Positions 8,265 through 17,900 of a DNA stretch of 64,000 nt are shown here, piece by piece (the first letter of the stretch is position 1; every line of letters starts with the position of its first letter). Under the pieces are notes generated by a model. It was not told where the DNA came from and ran no database searches. It was given only the letters and a program-made list of their open reading frames with translations. Source of the DNA: Bin25 sp965221765 (lineage in GTDB: Bacteria > Bacteroidota > Bacteroidia > Flavobacteriales > Flavobacteriaceae); contig OZ244911.1 of NCBI GenBank assembly GCA_965221765.1, positions 1,984,001 through 2,048,000 on the forward strand, read 5' to 3'. A program made the translations under genes and the position numbers.

Positions 8265-9333
8265 CATAGTAGTCAAAGGCTTGTTCGATGATAGAAAAGT
8301 CATCAACAACCACATCGATTTTTGGATTTCCTATCGATTCTAAAAAGACAAACTTTACGACTCCGTTCTGTGTTTTTTTATCGTGTATGAGGAAGTCTAA
8401 TATTTTTTTTTGATGATTTTTAGAAATTTGAATAGGCTTATAAATTTTATTCATTGTTGTTGTTATTCGATTTAAATCGGATTCGTTTAAATCCAAAATC
8501 TTTGTTGACAAATAAGATTCTAATATCATTCCAATAGCAATGGCTTCACCATGCAATAAATGATAATGAGGATCTAAAGAAAGAAAATAGGATTCGATGG
8601 CATGCCCTAACGTATGACCAAAATTTAAAATTTTTCGAAGACCTATTTCATATTTATCGGAAAAAACGATTTCTGATTTGATATCGATGGATGGTTTGAT
8701 TTGATTAGCTAGAAAGGATAAATCATGTGGATCACCATTTTTTAAAATTTGCCAATAGGTGGTATCTTTAATCAAGCCACTTTTGAGCATTTCAGCATAA
8801 CCACTAATTAATTCTCTTTGATTTAGGGTTTTTAAAAAATCTGGTAGGATAACAACCATTTCAGCATCTTTAATCGTTCCAATTTGATTTTTTATCAATT
8901 TAAAATTGATGCCAGTTTTCCCTCCAATGGAAGCATCAACCATTCCAAGTAATGTTGTTGGAAGATTATAAAATGAAATCCCTCTTTTGTATACTGAGGC
9001 CACAAAACCACCCAAATCTGTAATCATCCCTCCCCCCAAATTGATTAAATAACTATTGCGGTCAGCCGAGTATTGGGATAATGTATTCCAAATAATTTGA
9101 CAAGTATCTAAAGATTTGCTTTTTTCTCCTGCATCAACTCCTATCACAATCAATTTTTTAAGAGCGGGACATTTTTTGTACAAGAGATTTAAGCAATGGA
9201 TTTTCGTGTTTGAATCGACTAGTACAAAACCTGTTGAATACTTTTTTGTTCTGATTGTTTTGTATAGCTGATGGATCCCATCAATAGAATAAAAAACATT
9301 TGATGCCTTCATAAAATCAGCGTTTTTGATCAT
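8245..9333 (-). CDS. aroB: 3-dehydroquinate synthase
   Basis: 362 residues. The second step of the shikimate pathway converts DAHP to 3-dehydroquinate with NAD and a divalent metal. The NAD and substrate block is clear: NLGGGMITDLGGFVAS, then RGISFYNLPTTLLGMVDASI and GGKTGIN (about residues 95-145). Metal ligands sit in SGYAEMLKSGLI (E), NFGHTLGHAIES (H) and LLHGEAIAIGM (H). The gene is divergent from proline dehydrogenase, an arrangement I recall from other Bacteroidota. The partner is broken here but aroB looks intact. Confidence 0.95.
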   Translation of the reverse strand: MIKNADFMKASNVFYSIDGIHQLYKTIRTKKYSTGFVLVDSNTKIHCLNLLYKKCPALKKLIVIGVDAGEKSKSLDTCQIIWNTLSQYSADRNSYLINLGGGMITDLGGFVASVYKRGISFYNLPTTLLGMVDASIGGKTGINFKLIKNQIGTIKDAEMVVILPDFLKTLNQRELISGYAEMLKSGLIKDTTYWQILKNGDPHDLSFLANQIKPSIDIKSEIVFSDKYEIGLRKILNFGHTLGHAIESYFLSLDPHYHLLHGEAIAIGMILESYLSTKILDLNESDLNRITTTMNKIYKPIQISKNHQKKILDFLIHDKKTQNGVVKFVFLESIGNPKIDVVVDDFSIIEQAFDYYAKQSFG

Positions 9334-9347
9334 TTAATAAAGATTGA

Positions 9348-9355
9348 CAAATATA
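9348..9355 (-). promoter_or_regulatory. -7 box (TATATTTG) for aroB
   Basis: TAnnTTTG match 14 bases before the aroB ATG, on the leftward strand of the 90-base divergent promoter region. Confidence 0.55.
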
Positions 9356-9400
9356 AGTTTCTAAATAGGCCTCTTGGCAACTTTAATAACTATCCAAACT

Positions 9401-9408
9401 TATATTTG
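9401..9408 (+). promoter_or_regulatory. -7 box (TATATTTG) of the disrupted proline dehydrogenase gene
   Basis: TAnnTTTG match 16 bases before the first plausible start (GTG at 9425). The promoter survives although the gene behind it is broken. Confidence 0.5.
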
Positions 9409-9424
9409 GATAAAAAATAGACTT

Positions 9425-10025
9425 GTGAATATCTTCAATACGCAAGAAATATTCAAATACAAATCAAATTGGCAACTCAAAAAAGAATATTGGGTTTTAA
9501 AACTTCTTTTTAACAAAAGATTGTTAGATATTTATTAATGCTAATTTTATCAACATGCTATTCAAATCCAAAATTCCAATTCCACTAGTTTGTTGGACTT
9601 TTTATCTATAAGAAATTTTGTTCCGAAGAAAGCATTGATTCTGTTTTAAAAGTAATTCAATATCATTGGGATCAAAAAATTTATTCATGTATTGTTTATG
9701 CTGTTGAAGGAAATAAAGACGAACAGAGTTTTAATATCAATTTCAATCAAATCATAAAAGAAATAGATTCTTATGGTTCCCAAAATGGGTTAAGGTTTAT
9801 TGTTTTTAAAGCAACTTCACACGGGCGTAAAGAACTCTTTGAATTAAAACAAAAAGGTAATTTATTAACTGATAAACAATGTATTGAGTGGGATGGTATA
9901 AAACATCGGTTTAACCAAATATCAGAACATTGTTTTTAAAAAAAAATGCCGATCTATTAATTGACGCCGAAGAAACTTGGATTCAGCAATCGGTAGATGA
10001 TTTTACTTCTGAACTAAAATAAAAA
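9425..10025 (+). pseudogene. Proline dehydrogenase, 5' part (gene split by transposon)
   Basis: Conserved N-terminal parts of a Bacteroidota-type PRODH are read in several frames. These are YKSNWQLKKEYWVLKLLFNK (about 9459-9520), then FKSKIPIPLVCWTFY (about 9560), then a clean run from KKFCSEESIDSVLKVIQYHW through VYAVEGNKDEQSF and FIVFKATSHGRKELFELK, ending LLIDAEETWIQQSVDDF. The enzyme oxidises proline to pyrroline-5-carboxylate with FAD. The frame stops at the transposon boundary, and the remaining half resumes at 18322. Extra frameshifts in this half suggest decay after the insertion. The last eight bases (10018-10025) are the left copy of the target duplication. Confidence 0.85.
10018..10025 (+). 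repeat. Left copy of 8-bp target-site duplication AATAAAAA
   Basis: Identical to 18313-18320, directly beyond the opposite end of the element. An 8-bp duplication is the size typical of IS1595-family transposition. The low-complexity sequence weakens, but does not remove, the evidence. Confidence 0.75.
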
Positions 10026-10050
10026 GGGAACTATATACTTAGTTACACGG
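10026..10050 (+). repeat. Left terminal inverted repeat
   Basis: Aligned with the inverted right end (18312 back to 18289), it shares GGGAA, TATA, CTTA and TTACACGG in order with one single-base gap. The transposase starts 32 bases inside it. Confidence 0.8.
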
Positions 10051-10081
10051 ATTTTTCGTAAGTTGACTAAAAATTAATCCG

Positions 10082-11004
10082 ATGAGTCAAATATTATCCG
10101 TATGCACGTTATTTGAATTATTTCCCGATGAACGCCTTACTGAAAAATGGTTAGAACATCAATTATGGGGAAAAACCGTGCAATGTCCCCGATGTTCTTG
10201 TTCTAAATCAGTCTCGATTAGAACAAATCGAAAACCCATGCCTTATTGGTGTGGTTTGTGTAAAAAGTATTTTAATATCCGAACCAATACCTTAATGGAA
10301 CATTCTCGTATTCCTTTGAAAAAATGGATGATGGCCATGTATTTATTTCAAACCGGACCCCAAGGGATTTCATCGATACAAATGCAAAAGGATTTAAGCA
10401 TCACTCAAAAATCAGCCTGGTTTTTATTACAACGATTACGAGAGGCTTTTGATAAGAAAACAGAACTGTTTTCTGGTGAAGTCGAAGTGGATGAAACGTA
10501 TGTAGGGGGGATTGCGAAAAAATAGGTCATTGAAAAATCGAAGGGCAAAGCACCGCATGGCGAGAGGGGTGGCTGGTAAATCCCCGATCATTGGTATGAA
10601 ATGTCAACAAACCAAAAAAGTGGTGGCTAAAGCCATTGATTCAACTGATTGTGAAACATTGCATGAGTTTATTAATGACCATACGACTGAAGATGCTACT
10701 ATTTATACCGATAAACATCGAGGCTATCGCCAACCTAAATAGAGAACATCATTGTATCTTGCACAGCCGATACCAATATGTGGATGGTAAGGTGCACACC
10801 AATGGCATTGAAAGTTTTTGGTCAGGGATCAAAAGAGCCACCAAAGGGACTTATCACTATATGAGCCAAAAACATTTGAATTGCTATGTAAAAGAATTCA
10901 CAGGACGATTTAACCTAAAAGACCTTGATGTAATCGACCAAATGAAACGATTGTTTCAGAATATGGTGGGAAAACAGTTGATGTATCGAGAATTGATAGC
11001 GTAA
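10082..11004 (+). pseudogene. IS1595/ISXO2-like transposase with two frameshifts
   Basis: An N-terminal zinc ribbon (CPRCSCSK and YWCGLCKKYF, about residues 38-62) is followed by the ISXO2-like catalytic region starting EVEVDETYVGG. A +1 shift near 10520 (an extra A in an A6 run) moves to the frame with RGVAGKSPIIGMK and TIYTDKHRGY. A second extra base near 10730 moves to the frame with HTNGIESFWSGIKR, the last catalytic block. Removing two bases gives 306 uninterrupted codons, so the decay is recent. Neither site looks like a known programmed frameshift, and I infer an inactive transposase. Confidence 0.85.
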
Positions 11005-11022
11005 AAATATAGTTAAAAGTTC

Positions 11023-12639
11023 ATGGAAAAACATTTAACATTAAATAGGCAAGAATTACAAAAAAATCTTTGGAGAACAGCCAACCGAATGCGTGGAAGT
11101 ATCGACCTTCGGCTTTTTCAACATTATGTGCTTGGTTTGATTTGTTATCGTTTTATCAGCGAGAGCATGACTCAACATATTAATAAAAAGCAAAAAGATG
11201 CTGGAAAAATAGGTTTTAATTATGAGGAAATATCAGATGAACAGGCTGAAAAGATCCGAAATATCATCGTCAAACAAAAAGGATTCTTCGTATTGCCAAG
11301 TGAGTTATTTATTAATGTAGTCAAAAGAGCTATTGACAATCAAGATTTAAACGAAATGTTAAAAAAAACATTCAATAATATCGAGGGATCGTCAGTAGGG
11401 GAAGAAAGTGAAGAGGATGTTAAAGGATTATTTGAATCTTTAGATTTTAATTCAAATGAATTAGGGATTAATTCAAATGAAAAAAATAAACGAATTTCCG
11501 AAATGCTCCTATCAATAAGAGAAATCCCTTTTGGAGATTTTAGTGATAGTTCGATTGATGTTTTTGGTGATGCTTATGAATATCTGATGACAATGTTTTC
11601 TTCTGAAGGTGGGAAAAAAGGTGGTGAACATTTTACGCCACAGGAAGTCAGTGAATTGTTAGTTGAACTTGCCAAAGTCAAAAAAAATGGAACGATTAAA
11701 GTGTATGATCCAACTTGTGGATCTGGTTCATTACTTCTCAAATATTCTAAAGTATTTAAAAACAGGAATCATCGAATAAAATATTATGGACAAGAAAATG
11801 TCCCAACAACCTACAATTTATGTCGGATGAATATGTTTTTACATGACATCAATTTTAATGATTTTGATATTCAAAGAGGGGATACACTACTTGAACCAAA
11901 ACACGAAGATACTTTTGATATCATCGTTTCCAACCCTCCATATTCTTATGGCAAAGGAATAAAACCAAATGGGTGGCGAAAAGAAAAAGGAGAATCAATT
12001 TTACTTAATGATGAACGTTATTCGCCTGCTGGAGATTTAGCTCCACCTAGCAACGCCGATTGGGCATTTACAATGCACATCATCTCTCGCCTAAACAATT
12101 CAGGAAAAGCGGCGATTCTACAATTTCCTGGGTCTTTATATCGAACCAATACAAAAGGCGAAAAGAGAATAAGGAAATATTTTATTGATAAAAACTTTAT
12201 TGATACCGTCATCCTATTGCCAGAAAGTTTGTTTTTTACGACATCGATTTCTGTTTCTCTAATTGTTTTAAGAAAGAATAAACAAAATGATAATCAAGTC
12301 CTATTCATTGATGCGACCAAAGAGTTTTCTAAAAATCCAAACAAAGGGACCAATGGTAACGATAGTAATCGATTAAGTCAAGGGAATCGAGAGGCTATCC
12401 TAAAACTTGTTAGAGACAGAAAAGATGCTATAAATTTATCAGCATTGGTAGAGAATCAAAAAATTGCAGAAAATGAATACATCATAGATCCAAATAGTTA
12501 TATCAAAAAAGAGGATACTTCTGAAAAGATTAACATTAATGAATTAAATCAAGAAATTGAAGATATAATAATTAGGCAAGGAAAGTTAAGAGAGTCTATC
12601 AAAGAAATTATTAATGACTTAGAAAGTTCAAAAATTTGA
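11023..12639 (+). CDS. hsdM: Type I restriction-modification methyltransferase subunit HsdM
   Basis: 538 residues. With HsdS it methylates adenine at a split recognition sequence; with HsdR added it cuts unmodified DNA. An N-terminal HsdM_N helical domain (LFQHYVLGLICYRFISE, about residues 30-46) is followed by the N6-adenine methylase domain. AdoMet motif I is VYDPTCGSGSLLLKY (about 227-241) and the catalytic motif IV is IIVSNPPYSYGKG (about 304-316). EHFTPQEVSELL marks the junction. The overall pattern resembles the type IC group. It starts 18 bases after the transposase and its stop overlaps a possible start of the first HsdS unit. The gene is intact. Confidence 0.95.
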   Translation: MEKHLTLNRQELQKNLWRTANRMRGSIDLRLFQHYVLGLICYRFISESMTQHINKKQKDAGKIGFNYEEISDEQAEKIRNIIVKQKGFFVLPSELFINVVKRAIDNQDLNEMLKKTFNNIEGSSVGEESEEDVKGLFESLDFNSNELGINSNEKNKRISEMLLSIREIPFGDFSDSSIDVFGDAYEYLMTMFSSEGGKKGGEHFTPQEVSELLVELAKVKKNGTIKVYDPTCGSGSLLLKYSKVFKNRNHRIKYYGQENVPTTYNLCRMNMFLHDINFNDFDIQRGDTLLEPKHEDTFDIIVSNPPYSYGKGIKPNGWRKEKGESILLNDERYSPAGDLAPPSNADWAFTMHIISRLNNSGKAAILQFPGSLYRTNTKGEKRIRKYFIDKNFIDTVILLPESLFFTTSISVSLIVLRKNKQNDNQVLFIDATKEFSKNPNKGTNGNDSNRLSQGNREAILKLVRDRKDAINLSALVENQKIAENEYIIDPNSYIKKEDTSEKININELNQEIEDIIIRQGKLRESIKEIINDLESSKI

Positions 12640-12641
12640 TT

Positions 12642-13219
12642 ATGAATAAAATTGAAAAATTGATTATGGGGTTTTCTCCAAATAGAATAAAATATTTTCC
12701 TTTAAAAAAAGTTGCGTCTATAAAACGTGGAAAAAGAGTCACAAAAAGTCAACTTAACAACAATTACACAATTCCTGTTTATAGTGGTGGGGTGACGCCA
12801 ATGGGATATTATACTGAATATAACCAACCAGCAAACACAACAACCGTAGTTAAAAACGGAACAGCGGGTTTTGTGAACTTTATTGAAGAAAAGTTTTGGG
12901 CTAATGACGTGTGCTATTGCATTAAACCATTAGAAAAAAAGTTGTTGAATAAAAAATTTTTATTTCATTACTTAAAAAGCAAACAAAGTTTGCTTCAATC
13001 TCTTAGGATTATTGCAGCCCCCGATATTCTACCCACTGATGTGATTGAAAATTTTCAGATCCCCACCCCCCCCTAAAAATTCAGGAGGAGATCGTCAGAA
13101 TATTAGACACGTTCACTGAACTAGAGGCTGAACTAGAGGCTGAACTAGAGGCTCGTAAAAAACAATATGAATATTATCGAAATACTCTCTTAACATTCGA
13201 TAATAAAAATGGGGGGGGG
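12642..13219 (+). CDS. hsdS: HsdS unit 1 (target-recognition domain and spacer helix), interrupted at a C8 tract
   Basis: The N-terminal target-recognition domain runs from IKYFPLKKVASIKRGKR through VTKSQLNNNYTIPVYSGG to NFQIPTPP. As read, the frame stops right after a run of eight C. One extra C continues it as PLKIQEEIVRILDTF, then three ELEA repeats, then RKKQYEYYRNTLLTFDNKN. That is the conserved spacer helix of type IC HsdS. After that the G9 run is in frame with unit 2. With C9, units 1+2 make exactly 398 codons plus stop, the size of a normal two-domain HsdS. I therefore read unit 1 as a switchable gene now OFF, or as a one-base sequencing miss. The start is the ATG just after the hsdM stop. 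Confidence 0.85.
13066..13073 (+). repeat. C8 tract, frame switch inside HsdS unit 1
   Basis: Eight C after ACC context at the end of the first recognition domain. C8 gives an immediate TAA. C9 (or C6) gives the full conserved spacer and fusion to unit 2. Confidence 0.85.
13117..13152 (+). repeat. Three 12-bp repeats (TGAACTAGAGGC) coding ELEA-type repeats
   Basis: Three exact tandem copies encode ELEA three times in the HsdS spacer helix. In the EcoR124I family the equivalent TAEL repeats number two or three and set the distance between the two half-sites. Gain or loss of one unit would keep the frame and shift that spacing by one base, if the same rule holds. Confidence 0.8.
13211..13219 (+). 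repeat. G9 tract linking HsdS units 1 and 2 (in frame)
   Basis: Encodes Gly-Gly-Gly between the spacer of unit 1 and the recognition domain of unit 2. At G9 the two are in one frame. G8 and G10 both lead to a stop within a few codons. Confidence 0.9.
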
Positions 13220-13837
13220 TATCAAGTAAAGTATAGAGAGTTGCAAGATATTTTTGAATTAAAGAATGGTTATACACCATCAAAAAAGAACAAAGAATAT
13301 TGGATCAATGGTTCGATTCCTTGGTTTCGAATGGAAGATATTCGCAAAAATGGTCGGATTTTAAATGATAGTATTCAACGCGTAAATCCCAAAGGGGTTA
13401 AATCTGGGAAACTCTTTCCCGCTAACTCAATCATTCTTTCAACGACTGCAACTATCGGTGAACACGCATTAATTGAAGTTGAATCGTTGGCAAACCAACA
13501 ATTTACATATTTATCTATAAAAATGGAATTTACTAATGAAATCGATATAAAATTCATGTTTTATTATGGATTCATTTTAGGAGAGTGGTGTAGGAATAAT
13601 ACGAATCAATCTGGTTTTGCTTCTGTAAGAATGAAAGAGTTAAAAAAACTGAAAATTCCAATTCCGCCACTTACATTACAGAAACACATAGTATCCATCC
13701 TTGATGAATTTTATACTCTTGCCAATGACTTTTCGATAGGGATTCCCGCGGAACAAAAAGGCAGAAGAAAACAATATGAATATTATCGCAATGAACTACT
13801 AACCTTCAAAAATCAGGGGGGGGGTAATTTATATTGA
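13220..13837 (+). CDS. hsdS: HsdS unit 2 (target-recognition domain and spacer helix)
   Basis: The recognition domain is YRELQDIFELKNGYTPSKKN through IPWFRMEDIRKNG, with the closing IPIPPLTLQKHIVSILDEF. It is followed by the conserved spacer GIPAEQKGRRKQYEYYRN and a Gly-rich end. No ATG or GTG lies between the tract and the domain; the first possible start is a TTG at 13241. I therefore infer that it is normally made as the C-terminal half of a unit 1-2 fusion, or starts a unit 2-3 fusion weakly. It ends a few codons after a second G9 tract. Confidence 0.85.
   Translation, partial: YQVKYRELQDIFELKNGYTPSKKNKEYWINGSIPWFRMEDIRKNGRILNDSIQRVNPKGVKSGKLFPANSIILSTTATIGEHALIEVESLANQQFTYLSIKMEFTNEIDIKFMFYYGFILGEWCRNNTNQSGFASVRMKELKKLKIPIPPLTLQKHIVSILDEFYTLANDFSIGIPAEQKGRRKQYEYYRNELLTFKNQGGGNLY
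13816..13824 (+). repeat. G9 tract linking HsdS units 2 and 3 (out of frame)
   Basis: At G9 unit 2 ends NLY-stop. At G8 or G11 the frame continues through VIYIELRHLSDIHTGKQ into unit 3. At G10 a stop follows the glycines directly. Confidence 0.9.
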
Positions 13838-13838
13838 A

Positions 13839-14372
13839 TTGAGACACCTATCAGACATCCATACCGGAAAACAACTCAATCGATCCGTTTTGACGATGAA
13901 TGGAACATACCCTGTTCTAAACGGAGGCATTAATCCCTCTAGATGGTACGATCAATACAATACAGAAGCAGATACTATTACCATTAGTCAAGGAGGAGCT
14001 TCAGCTGGTCATGTGAATTTTATGGAAGAAAAATTCTGGGCCAATGCTCATTGCTATGTAATCAAACCCAACAAAAATTTCATCTCCAATCGATTCCTCT
14101 ATTACATATTGAAAAATGGGCAAGAAAAACTAATGAGTGCAAAAAAAGGAGCTGGCATTCCTGGGTTATCTAAAGAGGTGGTTGGTAAACTTAAAATACC
14201 AGTGCCACCTATTTCACAACAAAATCAGATTATTTCTATTCTTGATCAATTTGACGAGCTAACTACTGATATCTCTACTGGATTACCTGCAGAGCAAAAG
14301 GCAAGAAGAAAACAGTACGAGTACTATCGTAATGAACTTTTGAGTTTTAAAAATTTGGGGGGGGGCAATTGA
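13839..14372 (+). CDS. hsdS: HsdS unit 3 (target-recognition domain and spacer helix)
   Basis: 177 codons from a TTG. The recognition domain carries YPVLNGGINPSRWYDQYN, ITISQGGASAGHVNF and EKFWANAHCYVIKP. Its fold pattern parallels unit 1 (VYSGGVTPMGYYTEYN, EKFWANDVCYCIKP), but the variable residues differ. The spacer is LPAEQKARRKQYEYYRNELL. The unit ends in Gly-Gly-Gly-Asn and a stop after the third G9 tract. Joined to unit 4 by loss of one G, it would give a second full-length HsdS of about 381 residues. Confidence 0.85.
   Translation: MRHLSDIHTGKQLNRSVLTMNGTYPVLNGGINPSRWYDQYNTEADTITISQGGASAGHVNFMEEKFWANAHCYVIKPNKNFISNRFLYYILKNGQEKLMSAKKGAGIPGLSKEVVGKLKIPVPPISQQNQIISILDQFDELTTDISTGLPAEQKARRKQYEYYRNELLSFKNLGGGN
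14357..14365 (+). repeat. G9 tract linking HsdS units 3 and 4 (out of frame)
   Basis: At G9 unit 3 stops at TGA (14370-14372). At G8 or G11 the frame runs AIEYKELRELGYFFSGL into unit 4. Confidence 0.9.
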
Positions 14373-14382
14373 ATATAAAGAA

Positions 14383-14985
14383 TTGAGAGAACTAGGATAT
14401 TTTTTTAGTGGTCTGAGAGGAAAAACAAAAAATGATTTTTCTAATGGAAATGTAAAATACATCTCGTACAAGAATGTGTTTAATAATATGGAAATTAACC
14501 TGGAAGACATTACATCATTGGTAAAAATTAATGCGAATGAAAATCAAAATCAAATAGAATATGGTGATGTCATTTTCACAGGTTCTTCAGAAACATCAGA
14601 AGACTGTGGCATGTCTTCTGTTGTAACTAATGAAGTCAATCATGCCTTGTACTTGAATAGTTTTTGCTTTGGATTTCGTTTATACGACAGTTCTCAATTT
14701 TATCCTAAATTTTTAAAGCATTATTTAAGAAGTCACCATTTCAGAAAAGAAATCAATAAATCAGTTAACGGGGTTACTCGATTTAACATTTCAAAACAAC
14801 GGTTTTCGAAAATTAAAATTCCTGTTCCACCGATTTCACAGCAAATTATGAAAGCTTCTATTTTAGAAGAATTTGATACCCTCATCAATGATTTATCAAT
14901 AGGGCTCCCTGCTGAAATCAAATCAAGAAAAAAACAATACGAATTCTATCGAGATAAATTATTAACCTTTAAAGCACGTGGATAA
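14383..14985 (+). CDS. hsdS: HsdS unit 4 (target-recognition domain and spacer helix)
   Basis: 200 codons. The recognition domain differs from the other three (FFSGLRGKTKNDFSNGNVKY, VIFTGSSETSEDCGMSSVV, NGVTRFNISKQRFSKIKIP). The spacer is LPAEIKSRKKQYEFYRDKLL, ending LLTFKARG without a G tract, so it is the last unit of the chain. The hsdR start (GTG at 14978) overlaps its last codons, which couples translation. The first in-frame start after the tract is weak, so I expect expression mainly as a fusion with unit 3. Confidence 0.85.
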   Translation: MRELGYFFSGLRGKTKNDFSNGNVKYISYKNVFNNMEINLEDITSLVKINANENQNQIEYGDVIFTGSSETSEDCGMSSVVTNEVNHALYLNSFCFGFRLYDSSQFYPKFLKHYLRSHHFRKEINKSVNGVTRFNISKQRFSKIKIPVPPISQQIMKASILEEFDTLINDLSIGLPAEIKSRKKQYEFYRDKLLTFKARG

Positions 14986-17900
14986 AGAAAATATAGTAGT
15001 AAGAACCCCTTACAACACAGTGGTTGCTAAATATGAATCAATAGTAAAACAGGGTGGTAAGCATCAAACCGAATCAGAACTTGAAAAGCAGTTTATTGAA
15101 CAACTTCAATCACTTGGCTATGAGTATAAAAAAATACGAGGTAAGGATGAAATGGAAAATAACTTAAGGAAGCAAATTGAAAAGTTGAATAAAATTGAAT
15201 TCACAGAAAATGAGTGGAAAAAGTTTTTTGAGAATACATTGACCAATCGAAATCATGGAATTAAAGAAAAGTCGGAATTAATCCATCACATAGCTAACCA
15301 TCCGATAACAAGAGATGATGGGGGTCTTAAAAACATTTACCTTCTTAAAAAGAACAACATAGATGTCAATTCTAATTCATTACAAGTCATCAACCAATAT
15401 GTTCAAAAGGGTCAAAAAACCAATCGTTATGATGTATCCATTTTAGTAAATGGCTTACCACTAATTCATATTGAATTAAAAAAACGAGGCAAAAAACTAA
15501 AGAGTGCTTTTGATCAGATTACAAGATATAATCGGGAAAGTTTCTGGTCTGAATCTAGATTATTCAATTTTATCCAAATTTTTGTCATATCGAATGGAAC
15601 GAATACTCGATATTATAGTAATTCATCAAGGAAAGAACATATCGATCAAAATCGAAAAAGAAGAATTGTTGGAAACAGTTATTCGTTCACTACGAATTGG
15701 GCTGATGGGACCAATAAAAGAATTAAAGATTTAGTGGACTTTACGAATAGTTTTTTCCGAAGAGAGAACGTTCTTAACATTTTAACAAAATACTGTGTTT
15801 TTACAAGTGAAAAAGAACTGAAAATTATGCGTCCCTATCAAATTGCAGCGACCGAAAAAATATTAAATAAAATCGATTATTGTTTTTATCAAAAACAATT
15901 TAGTAGCCCCCAATCTGGCGGCTATATTTGGCATACGACAGGATCAGGAAAAACGCTAACAAGTTTTAAAGCCGCTCAACTTTTAAACAAAGACAAGCGG
16001 ATTTCAAAAGTGCTCTTTGTTGTCGATCGAATGGATTTAGATAATCAAACAAAATTAGAATATAACAAATATCAAAAAGGTTCTGCGAATAGCACAGATA
16101 GCACTAAAATCTTAAATGATCATTTACAAAGTGTTGATAAAAAGACCATTGTAACAACCATTCAAAAATTATATCGATTGATTGTTGGAAATCCAAATCA
16201 TAAGGTTTACAAAGAAAATGTTGTTTTCATTTTTGACGAATGTCATCGTTCTCAATTTGGTAAAATGCACGATGTCATTACAAAATCATTTAAAAAATAT
16301 CATCTGTTTGGTTTTACAGGAACTCCTATTTTTAGGGAAAATGCATCCAATGAAAACATTAGAAAATTTAAAACAACGGGAGAGGTTTTTGGTCAGCAAT
16401 TACATTCTTATACGATTGTAAATGCTATTGAGGATAAAAATGTTTTAGGATTCCATATCAAAGAAGGTTCAACCATTAATGATGATGAACTCAATAACCT
16501 TTCAAAAATCGAACTCAAAGCATTATATTCTTCAAAACGGCATATCCAAGCATGCGTTCAATATATTTTAAGGCATTTTAATCAAATAACTTATCGAAAT
16601 CAAAAATTGCCGACACTTCAGCAAAGAGAGAAAGGGTTTAATTCCATGTTAGCTACAGGTTCGATTGAGTTGGCTAAAAAATACTATGAAGAATTTAAAC
16701 GACAACAAAAAAGTATCGATAAAAATGATCGATTGAGAGTTGCTGTTATATTTAGTTCAAGTAAACCAAAAACGAATTTCAATGGCTTAAGTGATGAATC
16801 GCTTGAGAATATTGAAGATTTAAATCAAAACGATCAAAAGTTTTTGGATGGTGCCATTAAAGAATATAATGCTTTATTTGATACTTCATTTGATGTTTCA
16901 TTAGGTAATTTCAAAGAGTATTATACCGATGTTAGCAAAAAAGTGAAAGAAAGAAAAATTGATTTATTGATTGTCGTGAATATGTTTTTAACGGGATTTG
17001 ATGCTCCGACTCTCAATACGTTGTGGGTTGATAAGAAGTTACGAATGCATGGTTTAATTCAAGCCTTTTCAAGAACGAATCGAATTTACAATGAAGTTAA
17101 AGATTACGGAAATATCATTTACTTTAGACCATTTCATCATGCAGTTGATGAAGCTATTGCCATTTTTGGAGATAAAGAAGCCAGGGATTTAATCATAAAA
17201 AGACCCTTTCGAGATTATTATGAAGGGTATGATAAGAAAAACAACATTCGTGTTCTAGGTTATGTTGATATTGCTAATGAACTACAAACTAAGTTTCCGG
17301 TGGGAGAGGATATTATTGGAGAATCGAATAAAAGGGAATTTGTAATATTATTTGGAAAATTACTGAAAGTAAAAAACACATTAGAAAGTTTTCCTGACTT
17401 TGATGAGGAAAAACAACTAATTGACGGAATGGATCTTCAAAACTATAGAGGTAATTATGAAGATATAAGACAAGAAGCTCAAAAAATAGACCCATTCTCT
17501 GATGATGAAGCAAAAAAAGAGACTCAGACTTTTGATGATGTCATCTTTGAGGTTGATATTTTGAGGCAAATAGATGTCAATGTGGATTATATTATTGATT
17601 TGGTAATCCAAAAGAAAAAGAAAAATCAATCGGAAGAAGAAATTATTAAATCTATCGAATCAATCCTTCGAGGAAGTATTGGATTAAGAAACAAAAGGGA
17701 CTTATTGATTCAATGGATTAGGAGTGGAGAGAAACAATGGAGTCATTTTCTTGAAAAAGAAAAAAATAATGAAATAAAATCGATTGTAGCAGAAGAAAAC
17801 TTATGTATTGAAAAAACAAAAAGATTTATTGAAGATTCTTTTGATAGTGGAATAATAACAAGATATGGAAATGAATTTTCAGAATTACTCCCAAGTATGG

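Noticed and set aside
10500..10745. The transposase frame changes as a programmed frameshift
   Set aside because: Two separate +1 changes would be needed; neither site matches a known slippery sequence of IS elements, and removing two bases restores 306 codons. Mutation or sequence error is simpler.
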